The position numbers were made by a program, and so were the translations under genes. Below are positions 1 through 8,433 of a stretch of DNA of 64,000 nt, piece by piece; within the stretch, counting starts at the first letter, position 1; each line of letters starts with the position of its first letter. The stretch comes from Streptomyces sp. CC0208 (GTDB lineage Bacteria > Actinomycetota > Actinomycetes > Streptomycetales > Streptomycetaceae): NCBI RefSeq assembly GCF_003443735.1, contig NZ_CP031969.1, forward strand, positions 3,472,001 to 3,536,000, read 5' to 3'. A model generated the notes under the pieces. It saw only the letters and a list, made by a program, of their open reading frames with translations, did no database searches and was not told where the DNA came from.

Positions 1-1431
1 GAGGACGCGCAGGTAGGCCAGGACGTCCCGGACCTCCTTGCGCTCGTAGAAGCGGACGCCGCCGACGACCTTGTAGGGCAGGCCGACGCGGATGAAGACC
101 TCTTCGAAGACACGGGACTGGGCGTTGGTGCGGTAGAAGACGGCGACATCGCCGGCCTTCGCATCGCCCGCGTCCGTGAGGCGGTCAATTTCGTCGGCGA
201 CGAACTGCGCCTCGTCGTGCTCGGTGTCGGCGACATAGCCGGTGATGCGCGCGCCCGCGCCCGCGTTGGTCCACAGGTTCTTGGGGCGGCGGGACTCGTT
301 GCGCTCGATGACGGCGTTGGCGGCGGTGAGGATCGTCTGGGTGGAGCGGTAGTTCTGCTCCAGGAGGATCGTCGTCGCGTTGGGGTAGTCCTCCTCGAAC
401 TGGAGGATGTTGCGGATGGTCGCGCCGCGGAAGGCGTAGATCGACTGGTCGGCGTCACCCACGACACAGAGCTCGGCGGGCGGCAGGTCGTGCTCGCTCG
501 GCGGTACGTCCACAGGGTGCTCGGAGGTCCCGACCAGCTCCCTGACCAGGGCGTACTGCGCGTGGTTGGTGTCCTGGTACTCGTCGACCAGGACATGCCT
601 GAAGCGGCGGCGGTAGTGCTCGGAGACATCGGGGAACGCCCGGAGCAGGTTGACCGTCGTCATGATCAGGTCGTCGAAGTCGAGGGCGTTCGCCTCGCGC
701 AGGCGCGACTGGTACATGGCGTAGGCCTGGGCGAGGGTCTTCTCGAAGCCGTCCGTGGCCTGGGCGGCGAAGTCCTCCTCGTCGATCAGCTCGTTCTTCA
801 GGTTGCTGATCTTGGCGCTGAAGGACTTCGGCGGGTACCGCTTGGGGTCGAGGTCCAGGTCGCGGCAGACCAGGGCCATGAGGCGCTTGGAGTCGGCGGC
901 GTCGTAGATCGAGAAGGAGGAGGTGAACCCGAGCTTCTTCGACTCCCGCCTGAGGATCCGCACACACGCGCTGTGGAAGGTCATCACCCACATCGCGTTC
1001 GCGCGCGGGCCGACGAGCTGCTCGACGCGCTCCTTCATCTCGCCCGCGGCCTTGTTGGTGAAGGTGATCGCGAGGATCTGGCCCGGGTGGACATTGCGCT
1101 CGCCGAGGAGGTGGGCGATGCGGTGGGTGAGCACCCGGGTCTTGCCGGAGCCGGCACCGGCCACGATGAGCAGCGGGGTGCCGGAGTGCACGACGGCCGC
1201 GCGCTGGTTCTCGTTCAGCCCCTCCAGGAGGGCGGCCGGGTCCACCACCGGGCGCGGGGCACCGTCGCGGTAGTAGGAGTCCCGCTCCGGGGGCACGTCG
1301 AACTTGCCGCCGAACAGGTCGTCCGGAACCTGCTCCGGTACGTGCTCGTCCTCGGGCGGCGGCGGTTCTTCCCCGTGGGCCCGAGGGGCCTGGAGGTCCG
1401 CCAGGAAGCTGTCGTCAAAGAGGCTGCTCAT
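1..1431 (-). CDS. pcrA: ATP-dependent DNA helicase PcrA/UvrD, N-terminal part (cut by window edge)
   Basis: Superfamily 1A DNA helicase that unwinds DNA 3' to 5' during nucleotide excision repair and replication restart. The visible 477 codons start at ATG 1431 with an acidic, proline-rich N-terminal tail of about 70 residues. The Walker A loop GAGSGKT lies near residue 93. Further on come the Walker B box DEYQDTN and the motif III region DQSIYAFRGA, then a 1B/2A junction with NYRST. The reading frame stays open to the window edge, so roughly 350 C-terminal residues (domains 2A/2B and the RNA-polymerase-binding tail) are outside. It is transcribed away from the NlpC gene. The N-terminal tail before motif I is longer than in Bacillus PcrA, which is usual in actinomycetes. 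The family call is firm; choosing pcrA rather than uvrD1 as the symbol is convention. Confidence 0.93.
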   Translation of the reverse strand, partial: MSSLFDDSFLADLQAPRAHGEEPPPPEDEHVPEQVPDDLFGGKFDVPPERDSYYRDGAPRPVVDPAALLEGLNENQRAAVVHSGTPLLIVAGAGSGKTRVLTHRIAHLLGERNVHPGQILAITFTNKAAGEMKERVEQLVGPRANAMWVMTFHSACVRILRRESKKLGFTSSFSIYDAADSKRLMALVCRDLDLDPKRYPPKSFSAKISNLKNELIDEEDFAAQATDGFEKTLAQAYAMYQSRLREANALDFDDLIMTTVNLLRAFPDVSEHYRRRFRHVLVDEYQDTNHAQYALVRELVGTSEHPVDVPPSEHDLPPAELCVVGDADQSIYAFRGATIRNILQFEEDYPNATTILLEQNYRSTQTILTAANAVIERNESRRPKNLWTNAGAGARITGYVADTEHDEAQFVADEIDRLTDAGDAKAGDVAVFYRTNAQSRVFEEVFIRVGLPYKVVGGVRFYERKEVRDVLAYLRVL

Positions 1432-1984
1432 CGCTCTCCGAGTCTAGGGTGCCCCACTGACAGACCGCCGCCGCCCTGAGAACATCCACCGGTATCAGCA
1501 GCCGATGATCTTCCGGACCTGCCCTCCGGCGCCCCCGACCGCTGTCCGCGACCGACCGGACCGAGACGCGGGTACGGCCGCCGCACGGCCGCCGCACGGC
1601 CACCGCACGGCCACCGCAGGGACACCGACGGCGACGCCCGCCGGGAACGGCACCCGCAGGTGCCTGCGCTCGTCGCGCGAGACCTTGGTCACCCCGGCTC
1701 GCGTCGGGCCCGAACACCGCGGCGGCGGATCAGGCGGGCGCCGGCCTGCCTCCAACGGCACGGCCGTCCCGCTCCGCCTCACCCTCGCCCCCGGAGGAAA
1801 CAGGCCCGAATCAGCGCAGATCGCCCCGGGTTGGTCACGCGGGGCGACGCCCGGGACGAAGGTCACGAAAATGTATCGGGCATATCGCACATCAACCTTC
1901 ACACGGGCCACACCAGTTGGCTACCGTTCCGGACAGGCCGTACGACCCCCACCGGCGAACCCCGCCGGGCCGCACGGCCTCCGC
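1432..1984. other. Long intergenic leader region
   Basis: No gene is convincing between the helicase start and the riboswitch. The stretch contains a short tandem repeat (1574-1617) and, around 1860-1915, a locally AT-richer segment (gaaaatgtatcgggcatatc). That segment is the most likely promoter area for the riboswitch-controlled NlpC gene. Long reading frames here are GC-driven. Confidence 0.5.
1574..1617. repeat. Four tandem copies of an 11-bp unit
   Basis: The unit acggccgccgc occurs twice, followed by two copies of acggccaccgc. All four are head to tail without spacing. It lies in the non-coding region between pcrA and the NlpC riboswitch. Such a short repeat is likely to vary in length between strains. 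No function can be read from it. Confidence 0.8.
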
Positions 1985-2126
1985 CGAGTCCGCAGCGCCG
2001 CCGCGCGCCCGGAGCCGGGGACCCACCGAACCCGGGGTGAATCGGCCGACTCCCGCGCACGGGAGCGCCGTAGGGCAAACCTTCCGAAGCACCTCGCCCG
2101 AACCCGACAGCTAACCCGGTAGGCGG
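1985..2126 (+). ncRNA. c-di-AMP riboswitch (ydaO/yuaA class)
   Basis: The 5' leader of the NlpC gene carries the hallmark blocks of the ydaO class in order. These are ggggacccacc, then ggggtgaatcggc (2034-2046), then gccgtagggcaa with accttccgaa, and finally cgcccgaacccgacag followed by ctaacccggtaggcgg (2096-2126). The RNA ends only about 24 nt before the start codon. In actinomycetes this class sits in front of wall-hydrolase genes such as rpfA and NlpC/P60 genes, and c-di-AMP binding lowers their expression. The blocks are visible; the ligand and the OFF behaviour are taken from the family. The 5' edge is approximate. Confidence 0.88.
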
Positions 2127-2149
2127 AGTACGGGAAGGAGTCGCCTCCC

Positions 2150-3295
2150 TTGGCGTCGCACCGCAAGTCGCGTCCCGTCGGTACGCGCGCAGCAGGCATA
2201 CGGACCCCGGCCCTCGCGACGGCCGCCCTCACCTCCGTGGCCCTGCTGTCCCAGTCGGCGAACGCCGCGCCGGCCGATGACAAGCCGAGTCTCGAAGAGG
2301 TCGAGAAGAAGGTCGACGACCTCTACCGCCAGGCCGAGTCGGCGACCGACACCTACAACGCCGCCAAGGAGAGGACCACCAAGCAGCGCAAGCAGGTGGA
2401 CACGCTCCTCGAGGACGTCGCCAGGCGCACCCAGACGCTCAACGAGGCACGGGAGGAACTCGGTTCCTTCGCCGCGGCCCAGTACCGCACCGGCGCCGCC
2501 GCGCCCGGCACGGCGACCTTCCTGCTCGCCGACACCCCGCAGGACTACTTCGACCAGACCCAGCTGATGGGCCGCTTGACGAGCCGCCAGAAGGGCGCCG
2601 TCGACGACTACGTCTCCGAGCAGTCCGCGACGATGAAGAAGCGCGAGGAGGCCTCCCAGAGCCTTCAGGCGCTCACCGAGACGCAGAGCGACCTGAAGAC
2701 CGCCAAGGCGACCGTCCAGAAGAAGCTCGCCGACGCGCGCGAGCTGCTGTCGGAGCTGACCGCCCAGGAGAAGGCACGGCTCGCGGCGATCGAGCGGCGC
2801 AAGCAGCAGGAGGCGGACCGCAAGGCGGCGCAGCTGGCGCAGCAGCAGGCGGCAGCGGAGAAGGCCGCACAAGGAGCCGCGCAGGAGGCCACCGCCCCGC
2901 AGGAGAGCACGCCGACGGCGCCCGACTCCTCGTACGCCACCAAAGCAGCCAAGGCCCTCGCGTTCGCCCGCGCGCAGGTCGGCAAGCCGTACGTCTGGGG
3001 CGCCACCGGCCCCGGCTCCTACGACTGCTCAGGGCTCACCCAGGCCGCCTGGAAGGCCGCCGGGGTCGACCTCCCCCGTGTCACCTACGACCAGGTCAAC
3101 GCCGGCACCACGGTCGCCCTGGCCGACGCACAGCCCGGTGACCTGGTCTTCTTCTACGACGACATCAGCCACGTGGGCCTCTACATCGGCAACGGCATGA
3201 TGATCCACGCCCCCAAGCCGGGCGCGTACGTCCGCGAGGAGTCGATCTACTACGACGGCGAGTCGGGGATCCACAGCGTGGTCCGCCCGGCCTGA
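2150..3295 (+). CDS. Secreted NlpC/P60 peptidoglycan endopeptidase (riboswitch-controlled)
   Basis: Secreted wall hydrolase predicted to cut the D-gamma-glutamyl-diamino acid bond in peptide stems. A signal peptide covers about residues 1-40 and ends in SANAA. A coiled-coil region follows (about 45-245, rich in K, E, Q and A). The NlpC/P60 domain occupies residues 265-381, with nucleophile Cys293 in YDCSGL and the catalytic His341 in SHVGLYIG. The start is TTG 2150, chosen for the gggaaggag ribosome site 10 nt upstream and for matching the N-terminus of the paralogue at 5161. It stands behind the c-di-AMP riboswitch, so synthesis should fall when c-di-AMP is high. It resembles the S. coelicolor hydrolase SCO4796. 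Confidence 0.92.
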   Translation: MASHRKSRPVGTRAAGIRTPALATAALTSVALLSQSANAAPADDKPSLEEVEKKVDDLYRQAESATDTYNAAKERTTKQRKQVDTLLEDVARRTQTLNEAREELGSFAAAQYRTGAAAPGTATFLLADTPQDYFDQTQLMGRLTSRQKGAVDDYVSEQSATMKKREEASQSLQALTETQSDLKTAKATVQKKLADARELLSELTAQEKARLAAIERRKQQEADRKAAQLAQQQAAAEKAAQGAAQEATAPQESTPTAPDSSYATKAAKALAFARAQVGKPYVWGATGPGSYDCSGLTQAAWKAAGVDLPRVTYDQVNAGTTVALADAQPGDLVFFYDDISHVGLYIGNGMMIHAPKPGAYVREESIYYDGESGIHSVVRPA

Positions 3296-3320
3296 GGCGC
3301 CGTCCCGCGGAGCCCGCACT

Positions 3321-3342
3321 CGCGTGCATTTCCCCGCACGCG
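3321..3342 (+). terminator. Weak hairpin after the first NlpC gene
   Basis: A 7-bp stem, cgcgtgc against gcacgcg, encloses an 8-nt loop 26 nt past the stop codon. There is no T tract. It is plausible as a terminator but short. Confidence 0.4.
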
Positions 3343-3390
3343 CGTGCGCGCCCCGCTCGCACGGCGCGGGGAGCTTCCTAGCATCGACCC

Positions 3391-4374
3391 ATGCCCGGTA
3401 CCTCCCCCCACTCCCCCCTGCGCGCCTGGTGGACGCGGCGCCCGCCCGAAGCCGGGGCCGCGGTGATGGCGACCGGCATCGTGTCGGTGGGGCTCCATCT
3501 GACCGGCCACGAGACGCTGTCGCGCATCGCCCTGGTGCTCGGTTGCGTGGCCTGGCTGGGGCTGGCCGCCGAGTTCGCCGCAGGACTGCTGAGGGAGCGC
3601 GCGCGCTGGGCCGCGGAGGCCAGGTCACCGGGCGGCCTGACGGCCGTGGCGGCGACCACCGTGCTCGGCACCCGTTTCTCCATGCTTGGCCGGCAGACCC
3701 TCGCCGAGACGCTGCTGGCGCTGTCCGCGCTGCTGTGGCCGGTGCTGACGGTGCTCGTCGTGAGGCACTGGAAGCGGAGGCTGCCCGGCGGGGTGTTCCT
3801 GTGCTGTGTGGCCGCCCAGGGTCTCGCGGTCCTGTGCGCCACGCTCGCCGCGGCGGAGTCGGCGGCCTGGCTCGCGCACACGGCGCTCGTGTTGTTCTGG
3901 CTCGGCCTGGTCCTCTACGGCGTCGCGCTCCACCTCTTCGATCTGCGCCAGGTGCTGGTCGGACCGGGCGACCAGTGGATCGCGGGCGGCGCGCTCGCCA
4001 TCTCGGCGCTCGCCGGCTCGGGACTCCTCGCCGCCGACAGCGCGCGCCTGTACCTGTGGAACGACGACGACCACGGCGTCCTGCGCGCGGTGACCGTCGC
4101 CCTGCTGGTGCTCGCCCTGGCCTGGTACGCCGTCCTGCTCGTCGCCGAGTGCGTACGGCCGCGACCGCGCTACGACGTGCGCCGCTGGGCCACCGTGTTC
4201 CCCATGGGGATGACGGCGGTCGCGACCCTGTCGGTCTCCGCCGCCGCGGACGTGCCGTGGCTCCGGACCCCGGGCGAGGTACTGCTGTGGATCTCGGTGG
4301 CGGCCTGGTCGGCCGTCGCCGCGGGGGCGGTCGGCTCCGCCCTCGCCGCCGTCAGGTCCACAGCACCGCGATGA
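3391..4374 (+). CDS. TDT-family (TehA/SLAC1-like) membrane transporter
   Basis: Integral membrane protein of 327 residues with about ten hydrophobic segments. It opens with PEAGAAVMATGIVSVGL, the first helix signature of the tellurite-resistance/dicarboxylate transporter family. Members move anions such as dicarboxylates, sulfite or chloride; the substrate cannot be read here. A putative -10 box (TAGCAT, 3379-3384) ends 6 nt before the ATG and there is no Shine-Dalgarno sequence, which suggests a leaderless mRNA. The 3' end overlaps the convergent membrane gene by 23 nt. The length is normal for the family. Confidence 0.78.
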   Translation: MPGTSPHSPLRAWWTRRPPEAGAAVMATGIVSVGLHLTGHETLSRIALVLGCVAWLGLAAEFAAGLLRERARWAAEARSPGGLTAVAATTVLGTRFSMLGRQTLAETLLALSALLWPVLTVLVVRHWKRRLPGGVFLCCVAAQGLAVLCATLAAAESAAWLAHTALVLFWLGLVLYGVALHLFDLRQVLVGPGDQWIAGGALAISALAGSGLLAADSARLYLWNDDDHGVLRAVTVALLVLALAWYAVLLVAECVRPRPRYDVRRWATVFPMGMTAVATLSVSAAADVPWLRTPGEVLLWISVAAWSAVAAGAVGSALAAVRSTAPR

Positions 4375-4705
4375 AGACGTTGGCCGTGGTCAGCGCGCCG
4401 ACCAGGCCGAACAGGCGCTTGTCCACCGTTTCGTCGTCCCGCTTCACATAGACGAGGTCGAGGATCACGATCAGCAGGGCCAGCTTCACGCCGATCTTGA
4501 TGTTGTTGACGTGCTGGTCGTCGGCCTGGTTGAGGCCGACCAGGATCACCCCGGTGACCAGCATGGTGGCGGCTCCGTGCAGCATCGCGGGGACGAACCG
4601 GGCGGTGCCCCGGCCCATCGCCTTCATCTGGGTGAGGAAGCCGCCGAGCAGCGAGGCGATGCCGACGATGTGCAGGCCGACGAAGAGATGGATGAGTACG
4701 TCCAT
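4352..4705 (-). CDS. Small four-helix membrane protein
   Basis: A protein of 117 residues with four predicted membrane helices (about 4-24, 38-58, 72-86 and 98-115). It has a short charged loop KRDDETVDKR near residue 90 and a conserved-looking Gly/His N-terminus (LHIVGIASLLGGF). I chose ATG 4705 because the sequence upstream in the same frame is not membrane-like and reads as GC noise. No function can be assigned. It converges on the TDT transporter with a 23-nt overlap, so the two transcripts could interfere. A perfect 10-bp palindrome lies 61 nt upstream of the start. Confidence 0.75.
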   Translation of the reverse strand: MDVLIHLFVGLHIVGIASLLGGFLTQMKAMGRGTARFVPAMLHGAATMLVTGVILVGLNQADDQHVNNIKIGVKLALLIVILDLVYVKRDDETVDKRLFGLVGALTTANVFIAVLWT

Positions 4706-5160
4706 GAGGCCGGAGCCTATGCCGGGCCCTGAGGGCCACGCGCACCGGCCCCTGGGGCAGATCTTGCATATATGCGGCCCATAGCACTCCCCACCCTCCA
4801 CGGGTCCCGGAATCGCGACTTCGGTCAGCGCCCCGCGCGAAGTCGACGGCGGCACCCCGGCAGCACGGTCACCTTCGGTCACCCGGCGGTCCCCTGACGG
4901 CAGTTCCGCACAACCCGTCACCTCCCGGACACGGTCAGGTTTAGCGTCCTCCACCAGGTGACCGGCTCCCCACCGCCGCCCGGGCCAGGGGCGGCAGTCG
5001 GCCACCACCGCCGAGAAGGTCCGGCGGCGGCCCGCTCCCCCTGTGCAGGCCGTCGCCGGACGCGCACACCGCCCCGGGCGGTCGTACGGCCGCTCCCCTC
5101 TGGCGTTCGTACGTCCCGAGCCCCGGAGCGGGCGAACGTACGAAAGGACGTGCAGTCCAC
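4706..5160. other. Divergent intergenic region with an AT-rich palindrome
   Basis: No gene is supported between the small membrane protein and the second NlpC gene. The perfect palindrome gcatatatgc (4766-4775) is striking in this GC-rich DNA and lies where an operator for the leftward gene would be. I looked for the ydaO blocks seen before the first NlpC gene and did not find them here. Confidence 0.5.
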
Positions 5161-6222
5161 GTGGCAGCGCACCGCAAGCCCCGCAGGCGCTCGGCCGGCG
5201 GCCATACGGTCCGTACGGCAGCGACGATCGCCCTCGCGGGGGCCGCGACCGCGACGGGCTTCGACGGGATCGGACACGCCGAGCCGCAGCTCACCCCGGC
5301 CCAGGTCGAGGCGAAGGTGGACCAGCTGTACCAGGAGGCCGAGGCGGCCACCGAGAAGTACAACGGCGCGAAGGAGAAGGCCGAGGCGGCCGAACACCGG
5401 CTGGACAGCCTGCGGGACGAGGCGGCCCGCCGGACGGAACAGCTCAACGAGGCGCGGGACGCGCTGGGTTCGATCGCCGCGGCACAGTACCGCGGCGGCG
5501 GCCTCGACCCCGCGATGCAGCTCGCCCTGACCGACGACCCCGACCGGTACCTGGACAGCGCCGAGTTCGTCGAACGGGCCGGTACCCGCCAGGCCGCCTC
5601 CGTGGCGAACGTACGCCGGCAGCTGCGGGAGATCGAGCAGCTGCGCGGGGCCGCGCACATCGAGCTGACCTCGCTGAAGTCGCGCCAGGCGGAACTGAAG
5701 CGGCACAAGAAGACGATCACCGGCAAACTGGGAGCGGCCCGCCGGCTGATGTCCCAGCTGCCGGCCGGGGAACGGGCGGTGCTCGCCGACGACGGGGCTC
5801 GCGCCTCACGGGCCACGACGAGCGTCCGCGAGGAGCTGGCGACCCCGGGCGCGGCCACTACGGAGGCCCCCGACTCCCGTGCCGCGGCGGCCGTCTCCTA
5901 CGCCTACGCCAAGCTCGGCAGCCCCTACGTCTGGGGCGCCACCGGCCCGGACGCCTTCGACTGCTCGGGCCTCATCCAGGCCGCCTACCGCTCCGCGGGC
6001 ATCTCCCTGCCCCGCACCACCTACGCCCAGATCGACGCCGGCCGGCGGGTCTCCCGCTCCGAACTCCTCCCCGGAGACCTGGTGTTCTTCTACTCGGGCA
6101 TCAGCCACGTCGGGCTCTACATCGGCAACGGGCAGATGATCCACGCCCCGAACCCGTCGGCTCCGGTGCGGGTGGCGCCGATCGACCAGATGCCGTTCGC
6201 CGGCGCCACGCGCGTGGTGTGA
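5161..6222 (+). CDS. Secreted NlpC/P60 peptidoglycan endopeptidase (no riboswitch seen)
   Basis: Paralogue of the hydrolase at 2150, 353 residues. The N-terminus MAAHRKPRRRS is followed by a signal peptide ending near HAEPQ (about 41), a coiled coil (about 45-205), and the NlpC/P60 domain from residue 240. The nucleophile is Cys268 in FDCSGL, and the second motif is SHVGLYIGNG. The start is GTG 5161, matched by alignment to the first paralogue; upstream gaaagga is a modest ribosome site. The coiled coil is shorter and the lysine/glutamine-rich tail of the first paralogue is missing. It ends 18 nt from the convergent response regulator. It probably corresponds to S. coelicolor SCO4793. Confidence 0.9.
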   Translation: MAAHRKPRRRSAGGHTVRTAATIALAGAATATGFDGIGHAEPQLTPAQVEAKVDQLYQEAEAATEKYNGAKEKAEAAEHRLDSLRDEAARRTEQLNEARDALGSIAAAQYRGGGLDPAMQLALTDDPDRYLDSAEFVERAGTRQAASVANVRRQLREIEQLRGAAHIELTSLKSRQAELKRHKKTITGKLGAARRLMSQLPAGERAVLADDGARASRATTSVREELATPGAATTEAPDSRAAAAVSYAYAKLGSPYVWGATGPDAFDCSGLIQAAYRSAGISLPRTTYAQIDAGRRVSRSELLPGDLVFFYSGISHVGLYIGNGQMIHAPNPSAPVRVAPIDQMPFAGATRVV

Positions 6223-6240
6223 GCCCGAGCGGTACCCGCG

Positions 6241-6966
6241 TCAGACCAGCCGACGAGCCGTCGCCCACCGGGTCAGCTCATGACGGTTCGACAGCTGCAA
6301 CTTCCGCAGCACCGCCGAGACATGGGACTCGACCGTCTTCACCGAGATGAACAGCTGCTTGGCGATCTCCTTGTAGGCGTAACCGCGCGCGATGAGCCTC
6401 AGCACCTCGCGCTCGCGCTGGGTGAGACGGTCGAGGTCCTCGTCGACGGGCGGGGCGTCGGTGGAGGCGAAGGCGTCCAGGACGAAGCCGGCCAGGCGCG
6501 GCGAGAACACGGCGTCGCCCTCCTGGACGCGGAAGACGGAGTCGACGAGGTCCGTGCCGGTGATCGTCTTCGTCACATAGCCGCGCGCACCGCCCCGGAT
6601 CACTCCGATGACGTCCTCGGCCGCGTCCGAGACGGACAGGGCGAGGAAGCGGACGGGCTGCTCGGCGTCGGCCATCAGCGGGGCGCACCGGCGCAGCACC
6701 TCGACCCCGCCGCCGCCCGGGAGATGGACGTCGAGGAGGACGACCTCGGGACGGGTCGCGGTGATGACGGTGACGGCCTGGTCGACGTCCGCGGCCTCCC
6801 CGACGACCTCGACACCGGTCTCCTCGGTCCGGCCGATCTCGGCCTGGACGCCCGTACGGAACATGCGGTGGTCGTCGACGAGGACCACGCGCACGTGCCG
6901 CTCTCCCGCGCCGCCGGCCGGTGTCGGCTCCACGGGTTCGGTGTTCGCCTCGGTGGGGTCGCTCAT
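6241..6966 (-). CDS. NarL/LuxR-family response regulator
   Basis: Cytoplasmic transcription factor with an N-terminal receiver domain (about 25-145) and a C-terminal LuxR helix-turn-helix (about 170-235). The acidic pocket is VDD (30-32) and the phosphoacceptor is Asp79 in LLDVHLP. VTKTITG supplies the conserved Lys. The DNA-binding domain contains LTQREREVLRLIARGYAYKEIA. The start ATG 6966 overlaps the kinase stop by 4 nt (ATGA), so the two are translationally coupled. The divergent PspC/LiaF-like operon across the kinase is the obvious target. Confidence 0.92.
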   Translation of the reverse strand: MSDPTEANTEPVEPTPAGGAGERHVRVVLVDDHRMFRTGVQAEIGRTEETGVEVVGEAADVDQAVTVITATRPEVVLLDVHLPGGGGVEVLRRCAPLMADAEQPVRFLALSVSDAAEDVIGVIRGGARGYVTKTITGTDLVDSVFRVQEGDAVFSPRLAGFVLDAFASTDAPPVDEDLDRLTQREREVLRLIARGYAYKEIAKQLFISVKTVESHVSAVLRKLQLSNRHELTRWATARRLV

Positions 6967-8291
6967 GACGTCTTCTCCGCCCTCTCCATCTCCAGCTCGA
7001 CCTCCGTGCCGCCGCCCGGCACCGCACGCAGCCGGGCCGTGCCGCCATGGCGCTCCATGCGGCCGATGATCGATTCTCTGACACCCATCCGGTCGGCGGG
7101 TATCGAGTCGAGGTCGAAGCCGGGGCCGCGGTCCCGCACGGACACGAAGACCTTCCTGCCCTCGACTTCGGCGTAGACCTGTACGGCCCCGCCCTCGCCA
7201 CCGTACTTGGCGGCGTTGACCATCGCCTCACGCGCGGCCTGCATCTGCGCGCCGGTTCTCTCGTCGAGCGGGCAGTCGCCGACGACCACGACCTCGATGG
7301 GGACGCCGTGCTTGTCCTCGACCTCGGCCGCGTTGCGCCGCACGGCGTCGGCGAGGTCGGTGGGTTCGTCGGCCTCGTCCTTGCCGGTGCCCTCGGGTTT
7401 GTACAGCCAGGTGCGCAGGTCGCGCTCCTGGGCGCGGGCGAGGCGGCGCACCTCCCCCGCGTTCTCAGCGTTGCGCTGGATCAGGGTCAGGGTGTGCAGC
7501 ACCGAGTCGTGCACGTGGGCCGCGACCTCCGCGCGCTCCTGGGCACGGATGCGCATCAGGCGCTCCTCGGAGAGGTCCTGGGTCATGCGGACGAGATACG
7601 GCCCCGCGAGGAGCGTTATCCCGACGAGGACCGCGAGGGCCGCCTGGAGGACGGAACCGAGGTGGGCGGCGGAGCCCTGGAGGACGAAGACCCCGGAGAC
7701 ACCGGCGGTGACGAGGAGGACACCGCCCGCGGCCCGCAGCAGGGTCAGGGTGCGCCGACGACGGCCGACCTCCATCCAGCGGGCCCGGCGGGCGTTGTCC
7801 GCCTGGCGCCAGACCAGGGCGACGCCCGCGCCGACCAGGACGGCGGGCCAGAGGTAGGCCTTGGCCCCGTTGCCCACATTGACATTGCCGACGAAGACCA
7901 TGGCCACGACGACCATGAGCAGCAGGGCCACGATCTGGCCCTTGTCGGGGCGGCGGGCGACCAGTCTGCGGCGGCCGTCCGGCGAGGTCTCGGTGGTGAC
8001 AAGGGCCGGGGGCCGCTGCCCGCCGACACCGCCGACGCCGAGCGGCACGAAGAACCAGAACGCGGCATACAGCAACGCACCGAGCCCGTCCGCCATGAAC
8101 AGGCCGACGAAGACGAGCCGCACCCAGATCACGGGCAGCCCGAGGTGCCCGGCGAGCCCCCGCGCCACACCACCCAGCCAGCGTCCGTCACTGCTGCGGT
8201 AGAGCTTGCGCGGCGGCCGCGGTTCGACGAGGGGCGCTGCTGCGGCTTCCGGCATGGCATCGATGGTCACACGGCCGGGGTGCGCGGGCAT
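6963..8291 (-). CDS. PspC-domain sensor histidine kinase
   Basis: Membrane histidine kinase of 442 residues. A PspC domain (about 28-86, KLYRSSDGRWLGGVARGLAG) contributes the first membrane helix. More helices follow near 120-135, 146-160, 185-204 and 212-234. The phosphoacceptor is His261 in AHVHDSVLHTL (HisKA_3 type with the HD pair), and a C-terminal HATPase domain contains DRGPGFD. It phosphorylates the overlapping response regulator. ATG 8255 is an alternative start that removes 12 residues; neither start has a strong ribosome site. The PspC sensor and the divergent PspC/LiaF-like gene suggest membrane-stress sensing. Confidence 0.9.
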   Translation of the reverse strand: MPAHPGRVTIDAMPEAAAAPLVEPRPPRKLYRSSDGRWLGGVARGLAGHLGLPVIWVRLVFVGLFMADGLGALLYAAFWFFVPLGVGGVGGQRPPALVTTETSPDGRRRLVARRPDKGQIVALLLMVVVAMVFVGNVNVGNGAKAYLWPAVLVGAGVALVWRQADNARRARWMEVGRRRRTLTLLRAAGGVLLVTAGVSGVFVLQGSAAHLGSVLQAALAVLVGITLLAGPYLVRMTQDLSEERLMRIRAQERAEVAAHVHDSVLHTLTLIQRNAENAGEVRRLARAQERDLRTWLYKPEGTGKDEADEPTDLADAVRRNAAEVEDKHGVPIEVVVVGDCPLDERTGAQMQAAREAMVNAAKYGGEGGAVQVYAEVEGRKVFVSVRDRGPGFDLDSIPADRMGVRESIIGRMERHGGTARLRAVPGGGTEVELEMERAEKTS

Positions 8292-8433
8292 CAGGGTTGG
8301 CCCCCGAGACTCCCCTGATCTTCGAACGGCGCGCCCTCCGAACGCTTCCCCCTCCCCTCTCAGGGCCGATATCAGGGTCCGGCCAGGGTCGTTCCGACTC
8401 CCGTCACGCCTCCCCGCCCGTCACCATGGACCC

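Noticed and set aside
4863..5160. Second c-di-AMP riboswitch upstream of the NlpC gene at 5161
   Set aside because: None of the conserved blocks (gctaacc, tagggcaa, ggtgaatc) is present.
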